A DNA stretch of 64,000 nt from DATADW01 sp963733905 (GTDB lineage Bacteria; Actinomycetota; Acidimicrobiia; Spongiisociales; DATADW01). A model generated the notes under the pieces. The model ran no database searches. It was given only the letters and a program-made list of their open reading frames with translations, and was not told where the DNA came from. Below are positions 19,524 to 28,896 of the stretch, piece after piece. Location of the stretch: NCBI GenBank assembly GCA_963733905.1, contig CAVTEU010000018.1, positions 424,133 through 488,132 of the forward strand, written 5' to 3'. The number at the start of each line of letters is the position of its first letter. Positions within the stretch are counted from its first letter, which is position 1. A program made the translations under genes and the position numbers.

Positions 19524-19714
19524 GCCGGCCGGCGTTGCTGGTCGATCGGAGGCTCCGGCCTGTCGGGACGGGCAGAGGCCACCCAAGCGGGGAGCCGCGG
19601 CGCGGGTGAGGGCACGGTTGCGGCTGCCTCTGCTTCCAGATGGGCGATCACCGCGCCGATCACGGCTGCGGCGAAGGCGTCGGGCGCCGGCGAGATCGTC
19701 ACACGCTCAGCCAT
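19499..19714 (-). CDS. Small protein resembling acyl-CoA carboxylase epsilon subunit
   Basis: A 71-residue Ala/Pro-rich protein with a short helix-forming block (PDAFAAAVIGAVIAHLEAEA) and a C-terminal LPAWVASARPDRP stretch. The overall pattern (short helical repeat, Pro-rich linker, W..SARP tail) recalls the AccE subunits of actinobacterial acyl-CoA carboxylases. That is a resemblance, not a proof. It overlaps the methylmalonyl-CoA epimerase gene by 8 bp (ATGGCTGA), which implies coupled translation and a shared propionyl/methylmalonyl-CoA role. Its 3' end overlaps murJ by 25 bp. Confidence 0.5.
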   Translation of the reverse strand: MAERVTISPAPDAFAAAVIGAVIAHLEAEAAATVPSPAPRLPAWVASARPDRPEPPIDQQRRPAQPESGGG

Positions 19715-20117
19715 CCGTCAATTCCACCAGTTCGATGAGAGTCCCGTTTGCCGTGGAGGGGTGGACGAAGGCGATCTGCTTGCCGCCACCCCCCCGCCGC
19801 GGTCTGCGGTCGACCAACTGGGCGCCCTCCGCCTCGAGGTGGGTCAACGCCGCGGCCACATCGGGGACCGCAAAGGCGATGTGGTGCAGACCCTCACCAC
19901 GACGCTCGAGAAAACGGCCGACAGGCGTATCGGGCCCACGCGGTTCGAGCAGCTGGATGAAAGAGCCGCCGACCGGGATCATCGCCTCTTCAACGCCCTG
20001 GTCGTCGACGACCTCCCGGTAGAGCGGCTCGACCCCGTAGAGCCGTCGGTAGGCATCCAACGAGTCGTCGAGGTCATGGACCGCCACCGCCACGTGATCG
20101 AGGTTGAGAAGCTTCAT
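19707..20117 (-). CDS. mce: Methylmalonyl-CoA epimerase
   Basis: A 136-residue VOC-fold protein. Metal-binding positions are present: His in LLNLDHVAVAV, Gln in GSFIQLLEP, His in EGLHHIAFAV and Glu in NGTLIELVE, together with RRGGGGKQIAFVHP, typical of this enzyme. It interconverts (R)- and (S)-methylmalonyl-CoA in the propionyl-CoA pathway. It is followed by the overlapping small carboxylase-like gene and faces away from a thiolase gene. Confidence 0.92.
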   Translation of the reverse strand: MKLLNLDHVAVAVHDLDDSLDAYRRLYGVEPLYREVVDDQGVEEAMIPVGGSFIQLLEPRGPDTPVGRFLERRGEGLHHIAFAVPDVAAALTHLEAEGAQLVDRRPRRGGGGKQIAFVHPSTANGTLIELVELTDG

Positions 20118-20173
20118 CGGTGCAGGGCGAGGGTAGAGCGATTGGCGGTACGATCGACTCAGGAGGTCGGGCC

Positions 20174-21352
20174 ATGTCGAGCGTCATCGTCGGAGCAGCA
20201 AGAACACCTGTGGGCAGGTTCGGCGGAGCGCTGCGACCGCTCCGAGCCGTGGAGCTCGGTGGGATTGCTATTGGCGCTGCCTTGGATAGGTCGGGGGTCG
20301 GAGCGGACACCATCGATGAGGTGATCTTCGGTCAGGTGCTTCAAGCGGGCGAAGGTCAGATCACCGCCCGGCAGGCCGCGGTCAGGGGCGGCGTGCCGAT
20401 GACGGTGCCGGCGATAACCGTGAACAAGGTCTGCCTCTCCGGGTTGGCGGCAATCGCCATGGCGGACCGTTCCGTCCGGCTCGGCGAAGCGTCCTTCGCC
20501 GTCGCCGGCGGCATGGAGTCGATGAGCAACGCTCCCCACATCCAGCGCGACCTCCGCTGGGGCCATCGGATGGGTGACAGCGCATTGGTGGACGTCATGC
20601 TGCACGACGGGCTTTGGTGCGCCTTCGACCAGTGCACTATGGGCGAGTCCTCGGACCGAAAGAACAAGGACCTCGGCATCGGTCGGGCCGAACAGGACGA
20701 GTGGGCTGCGGAGAGCCATGCCCGCGCCGCTGCGACCTCGTCGTCAGGTGGCTTCAAGGACGAGATCGTCCCCGTAGAAGTCGCCCAGCCAAAGGGCGGC
20801 GCCGCGGTGGTGGACACGGACGAGGGGATACGTGCCGATAGCGACGCTGCCTCGCTTGGTGCGCTCCGGCCCGCCTTTGCCGGCGACGGGACCATCACCG
20901 CCGGAAACGCCTCGCAGATTTCCGATGGTGCCGCCGCGGTGGTGGTCGCCGACCGTGCCGCCGCCGAGGCGGCTGGAGCTTCGGTCCTCGCCGAGATCGT
21001 CGCATACGGTCAGATCGGCGGCTCGGATGCCACCCTCCACGAGCGCCCTGCCGAAGCGCTCCGCGTGGCACTGAAGCGGGCCGGTCTCGAACCGGCCGAC
21101 CTCGACCTGATCGAGATCAACGAGGCTTTCGCTGCGGTCGCTCTCTGGTCGGCGCGGATGCTCGACCTGGATCCGGCCAAGGTGAACGCCCGAGGAGGTG
21201 CGGTGGCGTTGGGTCACCCCATCGGCGCCACCGGTGCCCGCCTCGTGGTGACCCTGATCCACGCCCTCCGCCAAGCGGGCGGCGGGATCGGTGCCGCCAC
21301 TTTGTGCGGCGGTGGCGGCCAGGGCGACGCCCTGATCATCAAGGTCGGTTGA
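20174..21352 (+). CDS. Acetyl-CoA C-acetyltransferase (thiolase)
   Basis: A 392-residue thiolase. The ATG at 20174 follows AGGAGG. Catalytic residues are visible: Cys in TVNKVCLSGLAAIAMA, the NEAFA box, His in GGAVALGHPIGATGAR and Cys in CGGGGQGDA. It carries out reversible Claisen condensation or cleavage of acetoacetyl-CoA (or another 3-ketoacyl-CoA). The gene joins glpX by a TGATG overlap and is divergent from mce. Confidence 0.94.
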   Translation: MSSVIVGAARTPVGRFGGALRPLRAVELGGIAIGAALDRSGVGADTIDEVIFGQVLQAGEGQITARQAAVRGGVPMTVPAITVNKVCLSGLAAIAMADRSVRLGEASFAVAGGMESMSNAPHIQRDLRWGHRMGDSALVDVMLHDGLWCAFDQCTMGESSDRKNKDLGIGRAEQDEWAAESHARAAATSSSGGFKDEIVPVEVAQPKGGAAVVDTDEGIRADSDAASLGALRPAFAGDGTITAGNASQISDGAAAVVVADRAAAEAAGASVLAEIVAYGQIGGSDATLHERPAEALRVALKRAGLEPADLDLIEINEAFAAVALWSARMLDLDPAKVNARGGAVALGHPIGATGARLVVTLIHALRQAGGGIGAATLCGGGGQGDALIIKVG

Positions 21353-22338
21353 TGGCGGAGATCCCGGAGCGGAACCTCGGCCTCGATCTGGTCCGGGTTA
21401 CCGAAACCGCCGCCATGGCCGCGGCGCGCTGGCAGGGACGCGGAGACAAGGACGCCGTCGACCGGGCAGCGGTCGACGCCATGCGCGCCCACCTCGCCAC
21501 GCTCGACATCGACGGGATCGTGGTCATCGGGGAGGGCGAGAAGGACAACGCGCCGATGCTCTACAACGGCGAGAGGGTGGGGAGTGGGTCCGGCCCCGAG
21601 GTGGATGTCGCCGTGGACCCGGTGGACGGGACCCGCCTCACCGCGGAAGGCGGGCCCGGAGCGCTGGCCGTGCTCGTCGTGTCCGAGAGGGGCACCATGT
21701 ACGCGCCCGGGCAGGTTGGTCTACATGGACAAGCTCGCCGTGGGACCCGAGGCGGCCGGGACCATCGCCCTCGATGCCCCGGTCGACTACAACCTCCGCC
21801 AGGTGGCCAAGGCGCGGGGCAAGGACGTCAACGACCTCCAGGCGATCATCCTCGACCGGCCGCGGAACCAGCACTACATCGACGCGGTCCGGTCGGCCGG
21901 GGCGCGGATCCGGCTGATCCGCGACGGTGACGTGTCCGGGGCGATGGCCACCGCCCGCGAGGAGAGCAACGTCGACATCCTCTTCGGGATCGGCGGGTCG
22001 CCCGAGGCGGTGCTCGCTGCCGGTGCGATGGCCTGCCTAGGCGGCGAGATCCAGTGCCGGCTCTGGCCCACGGGACGAGACCGAGCGCGAATGGGCGATC
22101 GACAATGGGCTGGACCTCGATCAGATCATCACGACCCGCGAGCTGGTCGACTCGAACAACGTCTTCTTCGCCGCCACCGGGGTGACCACCGGCGAGTTCC
22201 TCGACGGTGTCGAGTACTTCGGTGATGGCGCCACCACCCATTCGGTGGTGATGCGCTCCAAGACCGGATCGATCCGCTCGATCATCGCCCGCCACAACTT
22301 CCGCAAACTGCGGTCGATAAGCGCGGTGGCACTCGACT
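21352..22338 (+). CDS. glpX: Class II fructose-1,6-bisphosphatase (frameshifted)
   Basis: The gluconeogenic phosphatase GlpX. Motifs are IVVIGEGEKDNAPML, VDVAVDPVDGTRL (metal-binding) and LFGIGGSPEAVLAAGAM. The frame changes near 21715 and 22068, after which ITTRELVDSNNVFFAATGVT and the C-terminal TGSIRSIIARHNFRKL read on to TGA 22336-22338. About 329 residues, the usual size. It is translationally coupled to the thiolase gene and followed by a strong hairpin. Confidence 0.9.
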
Positions 22339-22353
22339 GAGGACAAGAACCAC

Positions 22354-22401
22354 GCAACCCAGGGTTCGAAGCGCGCCTCGTGCAACCGCTCGAACCCTGG
22401 G
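22354..22401. terminator. Strong bidirectional terminator hairpin between glpX and recR
   Basis: AACCCAGGGTTCGA (22354-22367) and TCGAACCCTGGGTT (22388-22401) are perfect 14-bp inverted repeats, extended by GCG/CGC after a one-base bulge. The hairpin sits between convergent genes. Confidence 0.8.
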
Positions 22402-22422
22402 TTCGTCGATCCAGCAGGGCGC

Positions 22423-23017
22423 CTAGAGCTCCCGCCGGCCGACTAGCGCTCTTCCCAGGGTCAGTTCGTCGGCGTAGTCGAGGTCACCGCCTACCGGCAG
22501 TCCGCTCGCCAGCCGGGTGACCCGGACCCCGAGCGGCTTGAACTCACGAGCCAGGTACATGGCGGTGGTGTCCCCCTCGACGGTTGGGTTGGTAGCCACG
22601 ATCAGCTCGGTGATCGCTTCGTCCGCTACCCGGCGCCTCAACTCGGCGATCTTCAGTTGGCGCCGGCCCGATTCCCTCGATGGGCGACAGCGCCCCTCCC
22701 AGCACGTGGTAGCGCCCACGGAACTCCTGGGTCCGCTCCACCACGATGATGTCCTGGGCACGCTCGACCACGCACACCGACGCGGTCTCGCGGCGCGGGT
22801 CGGTGCAGATCGAGCACTCCTCGGTGGAAGTGACGTTGAAGCACCGCTCGCAGAGCCGCGCCAGATCGCGCATCTCGATGATCGCCTCGGCGAGACGTCT
22901 GGCATCGGCGTCCTCGATGTTGAGAAGGTGAAAAGCGAGTCGCTGGGCGGATTTGGGTCCGACACCCGGCAGGCGCGCCAGTTCATCGACGAGACGCTGG
23001 ATGGGGCCGTCGAGCAT
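22423..23017 (-). CDS. recR: Recombination mediator RecR (frameshifted)
   Basis: RecR helps load RecA at gaps together with RecF/RecO. The N-terminal helix-hairpin-helix (LARLPGVGPKSAQRLAFHLL), the C4 zinc finger (CERCFN...CSICTD) and the Toprim beginning (CVVERAQDIIVVE) read in one frame. A shift near 22668 moves to the second frame, with ELIVATNPTVEGDTTAMYLA and the C-terminal GDLDYADELTLGRAL. About 198 residues, normal length. It overlaps ybaB by one base (TGATG), the usual dnaX-ybaB-recR order. Confidence 0.94.
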
Positions 23018-23343
23018 CAGCCCAGGAGGCCACCAAGATCGAGACCTCCGGTGAGCCCGCCCAACTGCGACTGGGCAGCCTCATTGGCGGCGCGCAGCGC
23101 TTGGTTCACCGCGGCGACCACCAGATCCCCCAGCAGCTCGGGGTCCTCGGGATCGATCACACCGGGAGCGAAGACGATCGACACCACTTCCCCCGACCCG
23201 GTCACGAGGGCGGTGACCGCACCACCGCCCGAGGTCCCCTCGAACTCCTTCGTGGCGAGTTCCTCCTGGGCCGCCGCCATCTCCTCCTGCATCTTCTGCG
23301 CCTGCTGCATCAGCTTGCGCATGTCCTGCGGCCGCATGCCCAT
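23017..23343 (-). CDS. YbaB/EbfC family nucleoid-associated protein
   Basis: A 108-residue protein with the family pattern: an N-terminal coiled-coil helix rich in Gln/Met/Glu (MRKLMQQAQKMQEEMAAAQE), GGGAVTALVTGSGEV in the middle strands and DLVVAAVNQALRAANE in the C-terminal helix. It is a dimeric DNA-binding protein of the nucleoid. It lies between dnaX and recR, the conserved bacterial context. Confidence 0.95.
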   Translation of the reverse strand: MGMRPQDMRKLMQQAQKMQEEMAAAQEELATKEFEGTSGGGAVTALVTGSGEVVSIVFAPGVIDPEDPELLGDLVVAAVNQALRAANEAAQSQLGGLTGGLDLGGLLG

Positions 23344-23408
23344 TTGGCCAGGGTATCACCGCTGGTCAGAACCACCGGCCCACCCGGATCGCCGAGCCGG
23401 TCCTTGAG

Positions 23409-25116
23409 CTACGTCTCCTCGACGGGGCTCTCCGAGACCAATTCGGCACCGAGGAACTCTGCGACGAGCCGCTCTGGGTCGTGTTCGGGTGCCTCTGCGA
23501 GGCTGTCCTTGTCGGGCACAACCTCGTCCTCTTCCTTGATGGCCACGGCATCCGCCAGCCGGAACTCGACCCGCACCGCACCTCCGACCAGGTCGGCCGC
23601 CCTGCTCTCGACGACGTCCAACACCCGGGGATCGCTGCGCAACTCGGAGAGATGGAAGTCGAGACCGGCGGGAAGGTGGAGGACGATGGTCGTGTCCTCC
23701 ACCGCCGCCGGAAAGGCCTCGCGGAAGAATGCCCAGCGCCGTTGGGTGAGTTCATCGCGCACCGACGCCAGCAGGACGGGCCACACCTCCTCGACCTTCT
23801 CGATGGTGAGGCCATCCACCGGTGCGCGGGCCTCGGCTCGGGGAGGTTCCGCTTCGGGTGCGGCGGCAACGGTTTTCGGCGCTGGTTGGGGGAGATCCTG
23901 CTGAGGTGCCGGCTCCCTCTCCACGGCTGCCGGCCGGGGAGTGGCCGGGGCGTCCGCCAGGTGCTTGACCCGTTGTTCGAGCCGGCCAAGGCGGGCGGCC
24001 AGCGAAGCGGGGTCGCCGACCACCTCGGGCCGCACCAACCGCAGCAGCGCAAGCTCGATCATGAGCCGCTCCTCCCGACCCTCCCTCAACTTGATGAGCG
24101 AATCGCCCAGTTGATCGATGACGCGGAGGACGTCCGAGGCGGCGACAAGCTTGGAAGCGGCTTTCCACTCCTCGAGGACGTCCGACGGTTCGTCGGCGAC
24201 TTCGGCCAGGTTGGGTGCGTAGTGCGCCAGGAAGACGCCGCGGAAGAACGCGATGGTCTCGGAGACGAACCGACGCAGGTCGACGCCCTCGGAGACCATC
24301 TCCGCTACCAACTCGAGTGCCGCCTTGGCGTCCTGGTCAACCATGGCGTTGGCCAGCCGCATCGGAGCATCGGCCTCCGCCAAGCCCGATGGCCCGGCGG
24401 ACCCCCTTGACATCCACCGTCCCGCCCCCGAGAGCGGCCACCTGCTCGAGGAGGCTGAGAGCATCACGCGCCGACCCCCGGGCCTGACGGGCGATCAACC
24501 CCGATGCCGCAGATTCGAGCTGGTATCCCTCCTTCTCGGCCACCGACCCGAGGTGTCTGGTCAACGTCTCCGAGCCAATAGCGTGGAAGTCGAAGCGCTG
24601 TGCCCGGCTGCGGATGGTGTCGAGGAGCTTGTAGGGCTCGGTGGTGGCAAGGACGAAGTGCACGTGGCTCGGCGGCTCTTCCAGCGTCTTGAGCAGTGCG
24701 TTCCCCGCCGCCTTGGACAGCATGTGGGCCTCATCGAGGATGAACACCCGGCGCGCTCCCTCACCGACGGCGACCGTGGAGACGCTCACTCTGATGTCGC
24801 GGATGTCGTCGACCGAATTGTGCGAGGCAGCGTCGAGTTCGATCACGTCGAGGGACGACCCCTCGTCGATCGCCGTGCAAGAGACGCATTTGTTGCACGG
24901 GGTGCCATCTGGCCGGCGGTCGAGGCAGTTGAGCGCCTTTGCCAGGATCCGTGCCGTGGTGGTCTTCCCCGTGCCTCGGGGTCCGGCGAACAGGTAGGCG
25001 TGGGCCACCTTCCCCTCGGTGACCTCGCGGGACAACGTCTCGGTCACATGTTGCTGACCCACCACCTCGGCGAAAGTGGTCGGGCGGTACCTGCGATAGA
25101 GGGCTCGATGCTCCAC
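23409..25116 (-). CDS. dnaX: DNA polymerase III subunit gamma/tau (frameshifted)
   Basis: Clamp-loader ATPase. The N-terminal AAA+ domain has Walker A (AGPRGTGKTTTARILAKA), a four-Cys zinc module starting CNKCVSC, Walker B (VFILDEAHML) and sensor region RSRAQRFDFHAIG. A shift near 24385 moves to the frame that carries the rest: an LREGREERLMIELALLRLVR helix, a Pro/Ala linker and a C-terminal tau-like part. The shift site is not an A-run like the programmed frameshift of E. coli dnaX, so I regard it as an error. About 568 residues in total. Confidence 0.93.
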
Positions 25117-25195
25117 GACCCGATCGTAGAGCGGTGTATCTCGTGATGGGCGGGCGCCTCTGTCGGCAAGTCACACGAGGAGAGCGAGGAGAGCA

Positions 25196-25685
25196 ATGCT
25201 GGTCTACGCCCCCACCACGACCCCTTCCAAGGTCCCGACGACGCTGCATCGTCGACTTGCCGCCGCCTCGCTGGAGCGGCATGGGATCCGCCCGCTGACT
25301 CGGCCGTACGCACAGCTGACACCATCGAACCCGGTGGCCACACGGTAGGGCGTGGCTCGAACTCGAGGATGCATGGGACGATGAGAACGAACCCGACGAT
25401 CTCGGAGCCGTTTCCCCGAGCCGGGTAGAGGTCTGGCTCGAGGGTTTGAACCCTGGCAAGCCCTATCTGGTGGCCATCGATGTGGTCTGCCTGGTTGGCG
25501 CAACAGACGCCCGATTCGACGTGTCGTCCAGCGCAGCAGTGACCCATGCCTTCGGGGTCGAACCGCTCGACCGCACCCTCATGGTCGTGGTCGATCCGGC
25601 CGACGATCTCGAGGTGGTCATCCTCCGGCCGCAACACCTCTCGCTCTGGTCGCTCACCTCGGTGACGGTCTCCGAGGTGGGTTGA
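25196..25685 (+). CDS. Hypothetical protein (frameshifted)
   Basis: A probable gene of about 160 residues that I do not recognise. The ATG at 25196 follows GAGGAGAG. At least one indel lies near 25340-25350, after which a coherent reading gives LELEDAWDDENEPDDLGAV, VEVWLEGLNPGKPYLVAIDV and a C-terminal beta-rich part rich in Val/Asp to TGA 25683-25685. It has no signal peptide or TM helix. The exact start is uncertain because the N-terminal 50 codons make sense in two frames. It lies alone between dnaX and the zinc locus. Confidence 0.45.
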
Positions 25686-25741
25686 CCCGGATACGGCTCA
25701 GCGGGGAGGGCCAAACCAGAGACTATGGCGCCCCCTGGCCA

Positions 25742-26551
25742 TCAGTTTCGTGCCACCCCACCCTTTGACCGGTCCAGATGCACGTGTCGGCGGTCGCTTG
25801 GCTGGTGGGCCGGGTCGTCGACCATGACCCGTCCTTCCATGGCGACGATGCGGTGGGCGTAGGCATCGCTCAGAAGGTCCGCCGTCAAGACTTCACCAGG
25901 AGGGCCCTCGGCGACAACACGACCGGCCAGCAGGATGACGTGGTCGGTCTGCGAGGCATCGCCGAGGTCGTGTGTGGTCATGATCACGGTCCGGCCGGCG
26001 GCGCGCTCCCGGCTCACCACCCCGAGGATGATCTCCATCGACACCAGGTCGAGCCCGGTCAGCGGCTCGTCGAGCAGCAGCAGGTCTCGGTCCTGAGCGA
26101 GGCCCTGCGCCACGAATACCCGTTGGCGCTGCCCACCAGATAGATCTGCCAGTTGGCGGGTGGCGAGATCGGACACCTCGGCCTGGTCCATCGCAGTCTC
26201 GACAGCGGTCCGATCGGCCGCTCCGAAACGGCGCACCATCCCCAGCGAGGCATAGCGGCCCATGGCGACAACCTCGCGGACCGTGACCGGCAACGCCTCG
26301 TTGACCGTGGTCGATTGGAGGACGTAGGCGATCCGAGATCTCGATTCGACAGGCGGCCGCCCCAACACGGTGAGGCTCCCCACCTCTGGAGGGTGCAACC
26401 CGGAGATTGCGTTTAGCACGGTCGACTTGCCCGAGCCGTTGGGACCGATCAGAGCCGCCACCGTTCCCTGCTCGATGGTGAAGTCTGACGGCTGGAGCGC
26501 GGTCCGCGACCGGTAGCGCAGACCGACCGAACGGGCCTCGACAGCATTCAC
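25742..26551 (-). CDS. znuC: Zinc/metal ABC transporter ATP-binding protein
   Basis: A 269-residue ABC ATPase from the GTG at 26551. Walker A is ALIGPNGSGKSTVLNAI, the signature is LADLSGGQRQRVFVAQGLA, Walker B is LLLLDEPLTGLD, and the switch histidine lies in MTTHDLGDA. The ZnuC/MntB-type assignment rests on the adjacent Fur-family repressor (10 bp upstream), the divergent metal-binding lipoprotein and the ZnuB-type permease. Zinc is the best guess; manganese is possible. Confidence 0.88.
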   Translation of the reverse strand: MNAVEARSVGLRYRSRTALQPSDFTIEQGTVAALIGPNGSGKSTVLNAISGLHPPEVGSLTVLGRPPVESRSRIAYVLQSTTVNEALPVTVREVVAMGRYASLGMVRRFGAADRTAVETAMDQAEVSDLATRQLADLSGGQRQRVFVAQGLAQDRDLLLLDEPLTGLDLVSMEIILGVVSRERAAGRTVIMTTHDLGDASQTDHVILLAGRVVAEGPPGEVLTADLLSDAYAHRIVAMEGRVMVDDPAHQPSDRRHVHLDRSKGGVARN

Positions 26552-26561
26552 TTGACAGCGC

Positions 26562-27020
26562 TCACTTGTCGCGGCACTTGGCGCAGGTCCCTTCGATTTC
26601 GAGACCGTGGTCGACGACCACATAGCCGCGCTCCTGGCCCGCCGACTCGGCCAGCACAGCAAGCGCCGTCTCGCTGGCCGCATCCAGTTCGAAATCCACC
26701 ACCTGATTGCAGTCGATACAGACCAGGTGGTGGTGGTGACCGGTGAGCCACTCGGCCAACTCGAAACGGGCAAGACCGGCGGCGTCATGGTGCTTCTGGA
26801 GCACGCCGTTGGCGTCGAGTACGGCGAGCGAGCGGTAGAGCGACGAAAGCGGCACCGATGACCTCAGGCTGCGGTGCAGTTCCGAAGCGGCCTGAGGTCC
26901 CCTGGAGCGGTGGAGTGCCCGCACCACCTGCCGGCGACCCCGGGTGTAGCGGACATCTTTCTCGCCCAGATGCCGCTCGACCTGTCTGTCGATGTCCGTC
27001 AGCGCAGTCAGACGGGTCAA
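26562..27020 (-). CDS. Fur-family metal regulator, probably Zur
   Basis: A 152-residue Fur-family repressor. The winged helix is PQAASELHRSL...SSLYRSLAVLDANGVL, the metal site is GHHHHLVCIDCNQVVDF, and a CAKC pair lies at the end (structural zinc site). The TTG start at 27020 is preceded by GAGGAG with 6-bp spacing; the nearby ATG at 27025 is out of frame and closes at once. It sits in the zinc-uptake locus with a Fur/Zur-like palindrome in the divergent promoter, so zinc-responsive control is likely. Confidence 0.88.
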   Translation of the reverse strand: MTRLTALTDIDRQVERHLGEKDVRYTRGRRQVVRALHRSRGPQAASELHRSLRSSVPLSSLYRSLAVLDANGVLQKHHDAAGLARFELAEWLTGHHHHLVCIDCNQVVDFELDAASETALAVLAESAGQERGYVVVDHGLEIEGTCAKCRDK

Positions 27021-27068
27021 GTCATGCTCCTCGGTCGGTGCTGCTATCTTCGACTTGGAATAGTAGGA

Positions 27069-27100
27069 GTGATTCTCATTATATGCAAGGTATGAGAATC
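27069..27100. promoter_or_regulatory. Candidate Zur box in the zur/znuA divergent region
   Basis: GATTCTCAT (27071-27079) and ATGAGAATC (27092-27100) are perfect inverted arms 12 bp apart. The left arm alone, read on the other strand, gives AATGAGAATCAC, close to Fur/Zur consensus halves. The right arm overlaps the likely znuA start codon, so a bound repressor would block both transcription and the ribosome site. Confidence 0.6.
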
Positions 27101-28040
27101 GGTTTCAATTACGCTTTCCGGGTTGGCGTGCGGGCTCTCGTACTGCTCTTCGGCCATTTCGCAGTGGTTGCTTGCGCCACGGGCGGTTCTGTCGCCGACC
27201 CAAGCGACGGGGACCGGGTCGAGATCCTGGCCACGACATCGATCATCGGAGACGTCGTTTCAAGCATCGTTGGCGACTCCGCCGCGGTCGAGGTGCTCCT
27301 TCCGCCGGGTGTGGATCCGCACGACTTCGAGCCCTCGCCGCAACAGGTCGCATCGATAAACGACGCCGACCTCGTGGTGACGAATGGCCTAGGCCTCGAG
27401 GAGGGACTGACCGATGTGATCGAGGCCGCCGCGGCCGAGGGGACTCCCGTGCTTCGCCTGGCCGAAGGTGTCGATCCCCTCCCTGTTTCGGCGGACGACA
27501 GTTCCACCGGCGGCGATCCCCACTTCTGGCACGACCCCGACCGGATGGCTACGGCGATCGATCAAATCGTCGGTGAGCTTGCCGTGCTCGATGACTCCGT
27601 CGATTGGGACGGACAGGCAGCCGACTACCGCGCCCAAGTCATCGCGGCCGGGGACGAGGCAGACGAGATCCTGTCGATCGTGCCCGCCGAGCGGCGGACA
27701 CTGGTCACCAGCCACGATTCGCTCGACTACTTCGCCGATCGCTTCGGGTTCGAAGTTGCCGCCACAGTGATTCCCGGTGGGGACACTTTGGGAGAACCGA
27801 GCGGCCGGGAGATCGCGGAGTTGGTCGACACGATCGACGAGACCGGCGTCCCGGCGATCTTCGCCGATACGGCGAGCCCAACGACCTCTCGCCGACACCG
27901 TCGCCGCCGAGGCGGGACGAGAAGTCTCCGTGGTGGAAATCTTCACCGATTCGCTCGGCGAGCCGGGAAGCGGCGCCGAGACCTATGTGGAGATGATCCT
28001 CACCAACGCCCGCCTGGTGGCGGAGGCGCTGGCAGCCTGA
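27092..28040 (+). CDS. znuA: Metal (zinc) ABC transporter substrate-binding lipoprotein (frameshifted)
   Basis: ZnuA/TroA-type cluster A-I binding protein. The N-terminal hydrophobic segment ends in VACATGG (possible lipobox). Then come EILATTSIIGDVV, the metal-ligand histidines in PPGVDPHDFEPSP, DPHFWHDPDRM and TLVTSHDSLDYFADRFGF, and a late Asp/Glu ligand region. One shift near 27878 leads to the last 50 residues (ADTVAAEAGREVSVVEIFTD). The start may be ATG 27083 or 27092. It is joined to the permease gene by TGATG. Confidence 0.88.
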
Positions 28041-28889
28041 TGGAGTGGCTCACCGACCCCCTTGTCCGAGCCCTTCATGCAGCGCGCCTTGCTCGGCGGG
28101 ATCCTGGCTGCCGTGACCACCTCGGTGGTCGGCACCTGGGTTGTGATGCGCGGGTTGAGCTTCATGGGGGACGCTCTGGCCCACGGTGTCCTGCCTGGCA
28201 TCGCACTGGCCGTCGTAGTCGGTTTCGACGTGACGCTCGGGGCGGTCCTCTCGGCGCTGGTGATGATCGGAGGAATCAACCTGGTCCACCGACGATCGCG
28301 GCTCGCCGAAGATGCCGGGATCGGGCTCCTGTTCGTCGGGATGCTCGCCCTCGGGGTGATCATCATCTCCAGGGCCGGGTCGTACGCGGCGAGCCTCAGC
28401 GGGATCCTCTTCGGCGACGCTCTCGGCGTGACCACCGGTGACCTGGTGCTCATCGCCACTGGGACCGTTGTGGCCTTGGTGGCGTCGGTCGTCTTCTACC
28501 GGCCGTTTCTCGCCCTGGCCTTCAACGAGCAGAAGGCCGAGGTGCTCGGGCTCAAGCCGGCGGCGGCCAATGCGCTGCTCTTGGCGCTGATCACGCTGGC
28601 GGTGGTCACTTCGTTCCGAACCGTCGGTTCGCTCCTCGTGTTCGGTCTCCTGGTTGCCCCCCCGGCAACAGCGGCACTGGTCTCGAGACGGGTTCCGGTG
28701 ATGATGGTGGTCGCCGCCGCCATCGGGATACTTGCCGTCCTCGTCGGTCTGCTCATCAGTTGGTATGCCGGGACCGCCGCCGGCGCCACCATGGCCGGGG
28801 TGGCGGTGGCCATCTTCTTCGTGGTCCTGGTCGGTCGCGACCTGTTGGCCGGTCTCGGTCGACGGTCGGTGCCGGCGGGGCAACCGTAG
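28040..28889 (+). CDS. znuB: Metal ABC transporter permease (frameshifted at N-terminus)
   Basis: ZnuB/ABC-3 family permease with eight or nine TM helices (WVVMRGLSFMGDALAHGVLP is the conserved early motif; TVGSLLVFGLLVAPPATAAL is the conserved late one). The ATG at 28040 overlaps the znuA stop. One base is missing in the C-run at about 28058, so the first residues (MEWLTDPL) and the rest (SEPFMQRALLGG) lie in different frames. With ZnuC and ZnuA it completes a zinc importer split over two strands. Confidence 0.88.
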
Positions 28890-28896
28890 GCTTGGC

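Noticed and set aside
24370..24400. Programmed frameshift in dnaX
   Set aside because: The shift is at an ordinary G/C-rich place without an A-run or a following hairpin, and it is needed to reach the rest of domain III, unlike the E. coli gamma-producing site. A sequence error fits better.
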